NCBI GenBank assembly: GCA_028564705.1
Contig: JAPXFQ010000899.1
Coordinates: 2,418,001-2,482,000, forward strand
Direction: 5' to 3'
Source: Apricaphanius iberus
Taxonomy: Eukaryota > Chordata > Actinopteri > Cyprinodontiformes > Aphaniidae
Length of the DNA: 64,000 bases
The notes under the pieces are model-generated. The model did not search any database and was not told the origin of the DNA. It saw only the letters and a list, made by a program, of their open reading frames with translations. The position numbers were made by a program, and so were the translations under genes. Shown here piece by piece: positions 24,366 to 36,000 of the stretch. Position 1 is the first letter of the stretch. The number at the start of each line of letters is the position of its first letter.

Positions 24366-27026
24366 GTAAAATAGATAATTGTAATAATAATTGTCAAAGT
24401 CTATAATATCCTTTTTTAGTATATAATCCAGTAGAAACCAATTATAGATTTTGGCAATTATTTTATTTAAATTATCTTTCAAAGACAACATTTATTTCAA
24501 GAAAATCTATTCGGTTTTCTTGTAGGGCGTATTTAGTAACTACAGAGACAAGCTGCCAACTCTTGAGCATGTTATTCTGATTAGGGCCATTCTCTGTATG
24601 TATCTATAAACCACTTAGATGTTGCTTACTGTTGCGTACAGCCAAGAATACTAAGTGATCTTTGAACGTGAACAACACTTTTGTAAAATGCACAGAGCTT
24701 TGCTCATCAAGCTACAGAGGTCAGGTGATAAAAATATGTGGTTGACAGCGATGACATTAGTAAGAAAGAAAAAAATAATTCCATAGGCATGTTACAGTCT
24801 TCATTAGTATTTTGATAATCTCCAATTAATTCTAAACCTGTAGATGTTGATCATCCATCTCTAAATATTTTTTTTGCTGTCCATTTCTGCTGAATAACAT
24901 AATTGAAATATTAAGATGATGTGAAGCCGTCATAAATCTTCTTCCTCAAAATATATACATTTTCTGTCATTTCAAATTGTTGTTTCTGTGAAAACTATAA
25001 AATTTGCACTCGACTATCTGATATGAGACATAAAAGAAGATTGTGAATGTTTTGAAAAAAATATTTGAATTACCTTTGAAATTACTACATGTGTAAAATG
25101 CATGGACTTAGTTTAAGAGTATTCTGCATTCAGTTTCTTTTGATTAAAAAGGAAAGTAGTTTTAATGAAATAGCATTCATCAGTCAAATTTCTATACCTT
25201 CTTATCCTTGAAAACTCACAGGGGTGGGAGTTACCTCTCACCCCAGGGACCTGGGGGTGAGAGGTGGAATGCACTTTACAGAAAGTTTTTGAGAAATGCT
25301 CTAGTTTTTGTGGCATATTCATTTTGGTTGTCTCTGTGCGGTAATTGAGCATGATATGGGTCTGTGACACAAAAAATACTTTTTCATTACAGTTACTAAA
25401 TTTCCTTTTGGGTAGACAATAAGTAAATGGTTTTTTATACAAAATATTTAAATTGACATTTCGTTAAACTGAGGACGGTGTTGAATGTTACTTCAAAGAT
25501 TTAACCTAAAATGTTTGGTGGCACCAGGACCTCTAACTATACTGGATAAGACAATTATAACTGCCTAAAATAGACCCTTTCTTCTTCTTTTCATAGCTTT
25601 ATGTCTCGACCACAATATACAACAACAGTCAGAGAATGATAGTCAGCTCTGCTCTTGCTTAGAACTCAAAATAATAGGTTAGACAGCCAAAAGAGAGCTT
25701 GCGTCTGGCAGTCTGCAGATGAGTATTTTGTCCAGCTTCAAAGTGGATAAAACTTAGGAAGGAGTAGTGCCAGATGGTTTAATTATTATAGTTTGGGTGG
25801 CTCCACCTTCCAGCAAAATATAAGCAGGAAAACCCCATTGTTGTGTCTTGGTGAAGCTTCCTTCTGTTAAATGTCCTGCCTTTTAACATCATGGTTTGTG
25901 ATTGCCTGCAATATCTGTGTCTGCTAGAAATAAAGTCCCTGTCTGGTAAAAATCCTCATCAGTCAGTCATAGATGTCACAAAGAGGAAACATTTCAAATG
26001 AAACATTGGCAAAATCTATCAGATGTATTGTTTAATTGACTTTGTCTTTATGAAAATATATGTCTCTATACAGCTTTATCCGAACACCAAAACTATCCCT
26101 TTGGCAGGAAAAGTGTTCATTACTCTTTTATAAAAAATTAAAATCAGTCAACTTTACATAACACCACACAACAAACCGATAGAATTATTTTCTTAATAAA
26201 ACATTTGTTTTCATCCTGTTAGGATTACTTGTTAACCAAAAAGCGATTCAAATAATTTCCGAGTTTAGATCTGATTGCTCCTAAGTGTTTTTATTCGAAA
26301 AAAGGATGGCTCATTTCAGGAGCTGAATCTTTTTTAATCACCCTGAAGATGACTACAACTGTAAAAGTGATCTGAACCATATTTGTGCAGAAAAAGATTA
26401 ACATCAGTTGTTCAAATTTCAAAATATTTGGTTATTACTGTTTAGTGTAAGTGTAACATAACATCTTAGCCAGGTGCAAAAGAGACAAAAATGTTCAACT
26501 GCAGTTGTACATGTATTCTTTCATGTTTTTAAAAATCTAACTTTACTTCAAATAAATATCCTGTGAACCTTTTTCTATGTAGCTGTCCCACATTCATCTG
26601 AGATGCAACAAGAATCAAAATCCATAGAAAACATGGCAAAGTGCTTTATTGATTCAAAAACATTTAGTTTTCCTTTGATAAAACATTGTGGTTTTTGGAT
26701 TCAACCAAAGGTCTAAAAAACCATTGTACATTAAATTGAACCAAAATGTGTAAACAGTAAGATTGTAAAGATTCACTCAAATAAATGTCATCCCGGTGTT
26801 AACACTGTATATCTATACCTAAATTGAATGTGGTACATAATAAATACCCCTTTAAATAAGAACAAGATTAAAAGATGTTCAAACATTTCATGATCGTCTA
26901 CAAGAGTGAGCAGGTTCAGCAATCTGTTTAAGGAGTATACTGACGGACTCAAATGCTGGATGTTCAGCTTGGATATATTGGCAAAAGTGGCAAATGCATG
27001 CCATATTGTTTCGTTAGATATAAAAT
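24366..27026. other. Intergenic, nothing recognised except a hairpin
   Basis: AT-rich unique sequence. A hairpin lies at 25233-25265 (listed separately). No exon or named repeat family was seen. Confidence 0.45.
25233..25265. repeat. Strong GC-rich inverted repeat (hairpin)
   Basis: The left arm ACCTCTCACCCCAGG (25233-25247) and the right arm CCTGGGGGTGAGAGGT (25250-25265) are complementary except for one extra G, with a 2-nt GA spacer. It is notable in AT-rich surroundings. No function is assigned. Confidence 0.88.
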
Positions 27027-27185
27027 CTTACACTAAAAAAAAATAATAATAACTTGCTGCATGAACATAATAAAATTATGTCACTCATTTCCACCCAATT
27101 TAGCAATAAAGAATTTTGTTGAGTGAACTAATTGTAAATATGTTGGGTCAGCTTAATACATTTGGGTCACTATAAGGCTCAAAAA
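27027..27185. repeat. Probable DNA-transposon-derived teleost repeat
   Basis: The pattern 'acactaaaaaaa...aacataataaaattatgtcactcatttc...ttttgttgagtgaac...gttgggtcagcttaatac' resembles a common fish repeat built on 'ttgttgagt / ttaataaaatta' words. Boundaries are approximate and the family is not certain. Confidence 0.3.
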
Positions 27186-27479
27186 TAAAAAGCAGGGCCT
27201 GGGAACTCAGTAAGGGACCTCTGGTTTCTGAGCACCTGCTCTAACCACTTTGCTACACAATAAGTCAGAAACTGTGTATAACAACATACACAACTTCATT
27301 TCCAGTGTTAATTATAATATTATAAAGACTTGCCAATTTTTTTCCATGAAAATAGTGAAGGAATTCTATTAATAAAATATTACAATCATGTGATGGATGG
27401 AGAAGTGTTGTATCGGCATCTACAAAAGGAAAATTTGTATAAGTGTGACAAATATTATCTTTTTTTTTATATACCATCT

Positions 27480-27815
27480 CAGAACATCTGCAGCCCCAGC
27501 ATGTTTGGAGCATGTTTGGGACCCCATGAGGGATCTCTCTGACAAAAACTTGGCTCAGTGGGACCTACAGCTGTCATAAAGGGCACATGAAGACAGGCCC
27601 CATCATATGAGAACGTGATGGGTCCTAACCAGGCTTGGCCCACATATGTGGACTGCCACCTATGGCGCCACAATGGACAGCTGCTGTGGAGCCTTCATAT
27701 GCCTTGCATGTCATGGCAGAACCCTGACACCCACAAGTGGGCTTCCTTCTGTGGCCCAACTATGGGCCGTTGCTGTGGGGCCCACACGCACCCCCTGCTT
27801 CTATTGTTTGAGTTC
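27480..27815. repeat. Possible 'TGGGGCCCA'-rich fish repeat
   Basis: The sequence is rich in TGGCCCA, GGGCC, CTATGGGCC and TGTGGGGCCCAC words at roughly regular spacing, unlike its neighbours. It resembles decayed GGCCCA-rich tandem repeats of fish. Open frames on both strands through it look like by-products of this composition. Confidence 0.3.
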
Positions 27816-27817
27816 TT

Positions 27818-28022
27818 TAGTAAATGGTAAATGGTCTGTGCAGTACTTGTATAGTGCTTTACTTAGTCCCTCAAAGCACTAACACTACATTCAGTTGTTC
27901 ACTCATTCACACACACATTCACACTCTGGTGATGGCAAGCTACATTGTAGCCACAGCTTGCCTGGGACGCACTGACAGAAGCAAGGCTGCCTTACACTGG
28001 CACCACCGGGCCCTCTGACCAC
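27818..28022 (-). mobile_element. tRNA-derived SINE, minus copy of the 15614 family
   Basis: The reverse complement reads 'ggcagccttgcttctgtcagtgcgtcccaggcaagctgtggctacaatgtagcttgccatcaccagagtgtgaatgtgtgtgtgaatgagtgaac...aaagcactatacaagtactgcacagaccatttacc'. This aligns word for word with the body and tail of the SINE at 15614-15943. The tRNA-like head is missing or beyond recognition. Confidence 0.8.
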
Positions 28023-28425
28023 GACAAGCGGGAAACGGATTGTTTTTTGTTGTTGTTTTTTTTTCCTTCTTTGTCTAATGTCCCTCTTCTACAAGGGTCA
28101 GCTTGGCCAGGTATGTGTAGCTTAATCTCAGACCAGAACGTCCTGGTTATGTTTCCTTTCATGAATGAGGCACGGGGCAAGCACATGGGAGGGCTCAGCA
28201 TAGTAAAAATTCCAGCAAACATCTGTCAGGAAGTCATCCAGCCCAATGCCAATCAGTTGTCCCTGGTGAACTCGATGTCTTCCATTAGGTGGATCCCAAT
28301 CCCCATCACCCACCTCACATCACTCAGTCATCAATCCATCCCTGCCTCAAGCTTCTGATCTGTGTTCTATGTGAGTATCGACCTAACCAGCAATCATGCA
28401 GTCTGTCGAGACTCCGGCTCGGCAG

Positions 28426-28447
28426 CCCCCCCCCCCCCCCCCCCCCC
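28426..28447 (+). repeat. Poly-C tract (C22)
   Basis: An uninterrupted run of 22 C. It creates an artificial poly-Pro (or poly-Gly on the other strand) open frame at about 28289-28633. Confidence 0.95.
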
Positions 28448-29445
28448 GACCCAGCCGACTCTCGCTCCCGCTCTCTGATCACCTCGGAGACGTCCTGGTT
28501 CTCTACTGCTACCAACTACCAGCCTCCTCACCAACACCGTAGGGTGATCACTCTGTTCTTTCACACCCCAGCTTTGCTTGTTCTATCGCTCTCCAACCAT
28601 AGTCCACTCCAACCGATGTGTGGAACGAGATAACAGCCCCGATCGTAGCTCCATTCCTCTTGGCGACCTGACAAAAATATGTCATCACTCACAGTTTTCA
28701 AACGTTCCAGATGCTCGCCGGCCTTTCCTCATAAATGCCTTCCATTTCTGCAAAGCACTTCAATGCCTGCAGTCTGCAACACTCCAGCTATTGTGGTGCT
28801 TCACAGCGTGACATTTGCACTTCAGTTTCTTTAGTTTCTCTCAGCAATGTTTTTAACTGCTGAAAGCCAGTGTTTGCCACCCTGTGACATCACTTTACAT
28901 AAACACTGTTAGGTCAATCAATGGCTACCACTACTAGGTAGGATTGAGAGTGACATCACATCCAGGAAAGACAAACATGGGCACTATTGTTGGACTTCTA
29001 TGAACTTTTGTGATGTCACTGCTGTGACTGGACACTTAGGAAGGCTGGGAAATGCAGTCTGTGCAGTCTGTTTTGTAAAATGAACCCCAACAAAGTTTGC
29101 CTTATCAGACAGCAATCGTCTGGAAGACGGTGAGAGAGGGCGGAGCATATGCTTAAATATGGTTGATGATGTCACATGAAACTGAAACTGGGTTTAATAC
29201 AGAGCGTATTGTGAGACTAATAGTTACAGTAGCAGGTCCTTCTTTGTTGTCCAGTTATGTAATGACTGGTAACCCAACGGTTTAGAAAATGTCAGTTCCT
29301 ATGATTTGCAATTCTTCCTTTCATAGGCTAAATAACATTTATATAATAGCCCAAACTCACATGTGCTGAATGCTAGAATAGAATAGACGTGAATAAAACG
29401 TTATTATCCACTGTGGTGGAAATTTTCTTTTGGCCTACCAGAACA
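28448..29445. other. Intergenic, nothing recognised
   Basis: A less AT-rich stretch without an exon-like frame or a repeat I can name. Confidence 0.4.
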
Positions 29446-29530
29446 ATCTAATTGAATTGAATTTACTTTATTGTCCCACAAGGGGAATTTCAGTTTATAG
29501 TACAACCTGTCCAAGATCATGACAAACAAA
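29446..29530. repeat. 'TTTATTGTCCCACAAGGGGAA' teleost repeat fragment
   Basis: The core CTTTATTGTCCCACAAGGGGAATTTCAG resembles a second fragment at 46163-46230 (CTTTATTGTGCCAAAAAGGGGAAATTATG). Both match a widespread fish interspersed repeat by recall. Confidence 0.45.
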
Positions 29531-31672
29531 CAACAAGCAATACAAACAGATCCAGGTCACTGCAGGGCTTGCAGCCAAAATGATGGCGGTCCCTTGACAG
29601 TTGACACGATGTATCATCCAGTCGTTCATTTGCCTTGTTCATTGCCGATACGTTCAGTGGCCCGCCTAAACCGTCTCTTACGAGGAATGTATCCTAGAGG
29701 AGTTTAACTGCCAGCTAATGTTTGCAAAGTTAGCTAGTGAGTTAGCTTACCGATCCAAGAGGAAAGTTGCCAGCCGAGCTGTGCCGACGATATTGTTTGA
29801 ACACATGGATCGTATTGTCAACCTGCAAAAGAGGCCGCTACTGGCTGGCAGATGTAAACAGAACGTCATTGCCATGCCTGTTAAAATGTAAATTTTATTA
29901 TGTTTTAATTCAAATATAATTTTTAAAGGAAATTTTGCACTTTAGTTCTGTATCCCTCTAAAAGCTCCATGGAGGTATTTTTTTTATGTAGATTTTATGA
30001 AAATGTCAAATACTCAGCTTTTAAACTGGTTAAGAATCATTATGGCATTAGGAACAAATGACTTCTTACTTTTTTTGTTGTTGTTACCAAAGACACCCTA
30101 TAATGCCTTCCAGAGCTCAGGGGTTCAAAGTGGCAACAATTGGATGACTGCTGCTGTCTGCTAAAATGTTGCTTGCTATATTCCTTTCAGCAGCCAGTTG
30201 GGAGACAGTTGTATATGGTCTGCCAACTATTTTGTTTGTCAATCAATTAATTATTTAAAAAAAACAGTTTGCTCTTAGATCTACAGCTTATATGACCAAA
30301 CTAGGCTGATAGATGTAGAGTGAAAATACTCTAAACAGGTGTTTTATGCACAAACTCTAAAGTTTACTGACTGACCCTAACACTTCTCAGCTTCCTAAAA
30401 TGATTAAGTCTCTATGAGCAATTCATAAAAATATAAAATCAGTATTTTTAGCAAAAAAAAAAAAAGCCAACAACTAAAAATGAGCCAAAATTTTTGAAAT
30501 GTGCCATAGTTTCGACAGTTTCGATTGCAAGTAAAACAGGTTCCACTGTAAAATCTTGTTCCAAATAAATATGAGCTCCTTTTTCTTGGCTACATAAATA
30601 TATAGCTTGCTGCTCGTTACACCATGACTCCAGGGCCTTTATGAATGAATATACTGTAAGATGAAAACAATGCTTCACCCATAAAGTCTTGTTTCTTCAT
30701 GTTTCTCAACTAGTCTAATTATTAACAATTATGTCAATTATGCACAATAAGACTTCAGTGCATGATTTAAATAGAAAGAGTTATCACTGAATATTGCCTT
30801 TATACTCATAAGATATCTGTCTTTTGAATTAACATTTTGTGAAATTAAAAGTAAAAATAAGTCACCAAGTCAGAAAAAGTCTTTATCAGCTGTACAATTT
30901 CAAGTAGTTGTTGAACCTTTAAGTCCTATAAACACTTAGTTGCATAACTTCTGAGAAACATTTAGGTAACAAGTGAACTTTGACTCTACATGAAAAAGTG
31001 CCGCTGTAGTCAGTTTTGATTTCTCAAAGTTGATGACAGATCTTTTAGGTGCCCCTTGGATAATTACCAGCATAATGACCTGAGCTCAGCCCTTTGGGTT
31101 GGATTACAGATGAACATTATTATGGGCATTATGGGCATGTGTTTTGGGAAGGGGTCCAACTGGTGGACTGTGCTCCATTTTGTACATTCTCTCAAGGATT
31201 ATGTGTTGCCCAAGCTCTTGTAATGCGATACAATATGTCTGAGGCCCTGATTAAAGGACATCCACACACATTATTCTTTACTGAAATCTGCTTTTACAGT
31301 TTATTTCAGATATCAGTGTCTCTTTTATAACCCTGTGGCAAGTTATGTAACTGATTTCGCTCTAAAGTGAGCAAAAGGTTTTAAGGGCCCAATTTTTGTG
31401 TGGTCATCAAACATAGCTACATGAGTAATATAAGATATGCAAGCAATTCACCTTGCTCTGAAAGGACGTTGTGATGTAACGTGTAATTAATCTATTAGGG
31501 GTGGAGCCAAACCCAAATATTTTATTTGGAAAGGTACAAATAATGTGTTTTTTAAAAATACTTATTTTGAACAAATACTTAAAAAATATTTGTATGAGGG
31601 AACAAGAAAAACTTTATATCAAAAAGCTGTGTTTTTTCATGAGACCACATTACATGCCCACCCGGACGAGTA
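29531..31672. other. Intergenic, nothing recognised
   Basis: AT-rich DNA with no recognised gene, RNA or repeat. Confidence 0.4.
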
Positions 31673-31698
31673 GAGTGAGTGAGTGAGTGAGTGAGTGA
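31673..31698 (+). repeat. (GAGT)n microsatellite
   Basis: About six and a half tandem GAGT units. Confidence 0.92.
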
Positions 31699-33184
31699 TG
31701 TTCAGCAGTAGGGGAGTGGGGTGGGGAAAGATTTACTTAGTGGACGCATCTATGTTGTTTTCAGCTCTTTCTAAATCCTGGAGATTTATCAACTGAAATA
31801 GGCTTTATTGACTCTATTTTGATACAAAAATAAAACATAAACCAAATGTCTGAGCCCTTAATATAACAGAGTTTGATTGTGGTACTTTTTGATTTTCAAA
31901 TTCTTTGTCAGAGTACTGTTGGTGTTGCAGGAGGCAGGTTTATAGAGAAACTTCATGGTCAAACATTAACTACAGGAAACAAATAAAATTTAGATTTTAG
32001 TCCTGTCTCTTGTGAAGATTTAGAGCATTCTGCAAAACCTGTAGAGATGAAGTCCTGAAATAAGGTGGGTTTTTTTTATATAAAACAAAATAAATGAGGG
32101 CTGTTTCTCTTGTTTTTCAGTTTCATAATTTCAAATATTTTTTTTCTTCAGTTTCTTTTCATCTGTTGCATTTTTTTCTGAAATTCATCATTATTAGCAT
32201 CAAAGTTTAACATTTGTGTTAGTGTCGCACACTGGTTATTTATTACCAGACCAATGCAAGAATGTTATTCAGTCATTGAAGTAAATAAATAGAGGGGGGG
32301 TGGAGTATACCACACCTACACAAAGTAAAATTAAATTGCATAAGGAAAGTAGATTAAGTTTGATTCCAAAGCTTACAGAGTTGAATAAAATTTCAGTCTA
32401 CAGATTTAAGGCGGTGGAAAAAGGAGACTATCTTTTCATGAACCGAAGCCATGACCCACTGTTAGCTAACACTGAGGTTGAGGGGGTCGCCTGTCTGGCA
32501 TGTTACAGTATGGCAGTGCAAGCAGGATTATGTTTTAATAAGCTTATGCAAACACCCCCCACTGCGCAGTCTCATTATGGGAAGCTAATTGAGTCTCTGT
32601 GTCCTGGGGTCATCGGGGCCTCTTTGAACCACTCTGCTATATTTTGCTATAAAGAGGCCCCATCTCTGCCTTTTAAACATCTGTCTGTGCTCTAAAGAAA
32701 ACATGAGTGTTTCTCTGAGGCAAACTTATTTTCAGTCATCTTTACACCTGCATGTGTATGATAGTTGAACATGTAAATTGGTAATTCTCGATTCAGCCAC
32801 ATCTTAATAGCTGTGTAATAATCTGCTTTTTGTTAATCTATTTTCTTTTTTCAATTATATATCTTATAAAGAGGTCCTTGTGCCACTCTTCACTGCATGC
32901 CTTGCCTTTCTTTTGGTCTGTCTGCATTCTTTTCTGTTTAGTAACTACTCTTATTTTTTAGCAAACCAACAAGGATAAACATCTAAACATGGCATCAGCC
33001 CTTGGGATGGAGTGTGTGCTCTAACCCTGTATGGTATTCAATTCACTAATTGCTCAACTTCTACTATACTACTATTATATGACAGCATTTTTGTTTTTAC
33101 TTAATGGCCAGACAAATGGGTTAATCACATTAAAGAAAATCAATCCTTCTGATTTTTGATCCCCTGACCTTACAAGGCACATTG
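31699..33184. other. Intergenic with an unusually long open frame (32300-32695)
   Basis: The plus-strand frame 32300-32695 (131 codons) is one of the two longest open frames in the window, but the product resembles no family I know. It lacks flanking splice signals I would trust. The part 32437-32690 is less AT-rich and holds homeobox-type words (CTAATTGAG), so a conserved non-coding element is an alternative. Confidence 0.3.
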
Positions 33185-33500
33185 TGTCCCTTGTAAGGTA
33201 GTATTGGACCTTGAAACATGGCAATGACCTAAAACCAAACATCAAATCTACCAAAGTCTGTCATAGAATATATACACAGTAAATCCGGGGCTGGGTCAAA
33301 GTCCGGGCCTTGATCTAATTGAGATGCTGTAGAGTAAATGGAAATGGACTGGACATGAAACTGCTCAGACATCGTATAGCTAAGAGTAAGGAGTGGGGCA
33401 AATTTTCCTGTGACTATTTTCAGAAACGTATAGACACCTTAAAAAGAATTTCTCTGAAGTAGTTTTTAAACAAAGGAGCTAAAACTACATGTTAAGGGGC
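33185..33500 (+). mobile_element. Tc1-like transposon remnant
   Basis: The words 'ggcaatgacctaaaaccaaacatcaaatctacc', 'gggtcaaagtccgggccttgatctaattgagatgctgt' and 'aggagtggggcaaatttt' follow the order of the Tc1-like transposase C-terminal coding region (NDPKHTSK..., SQSPDLNPIE..., EWAKI). Heavily mutated. Confidence 0.6.
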
Positions 33501-35505
33501 AGGGTGTCCTTTTTTTCTGAGCTAGAAAATGCATTTTCTTTGATATTTTTTTAAATAGATAAAACAAAGTTATGTGCAATTAAATATTTTTCTTTTCCAG
33601 AGATAAAAACAAATACATAAGACCTAAATAAATATGTGATGATTTCTTAATTAAGAACTCAATATTCAATCCAAATTAAATGTTATCTGCTTTAGAAAGA
33701 ATTGGAGAGAATAATTTATATTTATTTATTTGTGTTAATATGTGATAAAACTTAGCATTTTACAAAAACCCTGTATCCCAACATACTGTAACCTACTTCT
33801 GATCATCCTTAAGCAGTAATATTGGCTGGTTCAATGAAATCTTTTAAGGCATTAATCTCACTACGGTTTACCAGTCATTAAAATCAAAATTTATTTATGT
33901 GAAAGCTTTAAACATATCTAATGTTCTTGTGATCTGTTTCTTGTCTGCACCTCTTCTACACTACAGAAACAGCTTTCCTAAAGTCTGTAGTTAATACAAG
34001 ACTTCAGTTGTGTCAGATCATCAATGATCTCACAGTTATTGCGGTTCAGAGGCAAAAACTGCAGATTTATTCTCTTTGTAGATCAGACACCAGCCAGATG
34101 CTGCACGCCTCTTGATAAGAACAACATCTGCTATTCTCTGAGCCTCTCAAGTTGCCTGCAGTGGTCTTAGATCCTCTGCCTGGTGCCAAATTGTATCTGG
34201 GGCATAAAAACTGCCCTAAACATAGTAATTGATATTTCAGTTGAAACTGGAGCTCTGTATCACTGACTTAGAGTTGAATTTGATAAGGTTTTGATCTCCA
34301 AGGGAATCATTTTTTTGCATTTTTTCTCAGTTGATCAAATTCCCTGTTTAAATCCAACAGAGCAGCTGATGTCACTGACAGTGGTTGTGATTGGCTTACA
34401 GCCGCAGCCCACTCAGCTGATGTTATCTGATTGGCCTCCATACACATGCATTGTTCTGTGAGTAGATACAGCTCACTGGTTTTGTGACCTAATTTTGTCC
34501 AGGACAAGAGTTAATTTTTTTCCCTGTTTGTCCTTGTCTCTTACTTTCCTCTAGTTTGCCTGCCTGTGCTTCCTCTTTCTATCTGTTAATTTGATCCTTT
34601 ATCAGTTAATTTTGCTGCCATAACCTCCTTTACTGCTTGACTGCTGACAGCCTCTGGGGCTTTGAACCATCCCGTGGGACAGATAAGCATGCAGTGTGTG
34701 TGTTTGTGTGTTGGAGAGGTTACATCCAAATTTGTATGCCCTGTTTAGCTGTGGTGTTTTATTGTGGTTTACCTCAACTTTACATAGCCTTCATGTTGAC
34801 TGATTTATACAGGAGATGGTAAACATGGATAACACAAGAATAACTCCTGTCCATAATAGATTCATAATGGGTGTTTCAAAATGTTCAGGTAGAATTGAGA
34901 TGATAAAAATAGGTGCAATTTGATTCCTAAAAGGAACACATTACGACAAGTATGTCCACAGGTATGGTGATCATTGATTATTTCATAGTTGGAAGCCGAT
35001 TATTTACCTGTCTCTGTGACTCATTAGTACCTCAACAAGTTCAATAGAACCTTTCGACCAAAGAGTTTCTTGTTTCCAAGTAAACATAGATAATGTGAGT
35101 CTACACATGGAGGCCAGAATGAGCTTGTGGTCATAAATTTTAAAGAGCCGCAGTAAAAGTTCCCCTTAAAGGAAAACGGACCACATCCGTAAAGATTTTC
35201 AAGTAAAAAGCCCTCAAACTCAAAAGACTTGAGTTGATTGTCCATAGTTGGAAGAGTAAATATACTCATATAAAAGTATATACATTAATGAATTGCACCT
35301 TTTTGCTTTGGTGACTTGGATTAAAGTATTAATATCGCGTGATGTTTTGCACATTTTATCATACAAAAATCATGTGATAGTTCAAAGTGGTGCCTAATTT
35401 AAAAGTGTAAAAATAGGAGGCATGGTCTTCTTGGTTTTTACAAATAGATATGTGAGCAGTATGGGGTGAATTGGTGTTTGGATCCCTAGATTAATCACTT
35501 TCATT
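33501..35505. other. Intergenic with a candidate regulatory patch at 34310-34460
   Basis: Mostly AT-rich unique DNA. At 34363-34435 the combination CAGCTGATGT...GATTGGC occurs twice (E-box plus inverted CCAAT). No exon is recognised. Confidence 0.35.
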
Positions 35506-35689
35506 GCTATTACAGCCTCGATTTTCTTCTCGACCAGCTCTGCAGATCTATAGACAAACTGTTCCACTTTTCACTTCAATCAAATTGGAGATAATGGAGA
35601 CAGTCTGTTAATCAGCAGTTTTCAAGGTAGCCGAAAATACTCGGTTAGATCATGGACCATTCATTTGTAGTTTTTGTTGTATGTCCAGA

Positions 35690-36000
35690 GTAGTTGCTTG
35701 GCTAGAAGGTGAACCTCTTCAACAGTTTTCTTCTAGGATGGCACTGTATTTCAGCACCATCTATCTTCCAATCAATTTGGACCAGCCTCCATGTAAGGGA
35801 TTGCCAATAACATTTTAGATGGGGTGGAGAGTTCAGGGTTAGTTTTATGTCACTCAATGCTTTTTAGAGGCCAAAAAGTTAACTTTTATCCTTATCTAAC
35901 CAGAGCACCTTCTTTTATTTCACTGCACAGTTGTGTTCTACCCTTGTGTTTGTCTATTGCATAAAATGGCAAGAAAATACAGTAAGATTTGTGAGTTTAA
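35690..36000 (-). mobile_element. Tc1-like transposon remnant
   Basis: Reverse-complement landmarks of the Tc1-like family appear in order: 'ctaggatggcactgtatttcagcaccatctatcttccaatcaa', 'gaccagcctccatg', 'ggccaaaaagttaacttttatccttatctaaccagagcaccttct'. Many substitutions; no terminus is recognised. Confidence 0.65.

Noticed and set aside
28289..28633. Open frame with a poly-Pro run (114 codons)
   Set aside because: The proline run is simply translation of the C22 tract; neighbouring residues show no family resemblance.
34307..34507. Minus-strand 66-codon frame ending LLDLNREFDQLRKNAKK
   Set aside because: Looks protein-like, but no family match and no plausible neighbouring exons; the same DNA is better described as a motif-rich patch.
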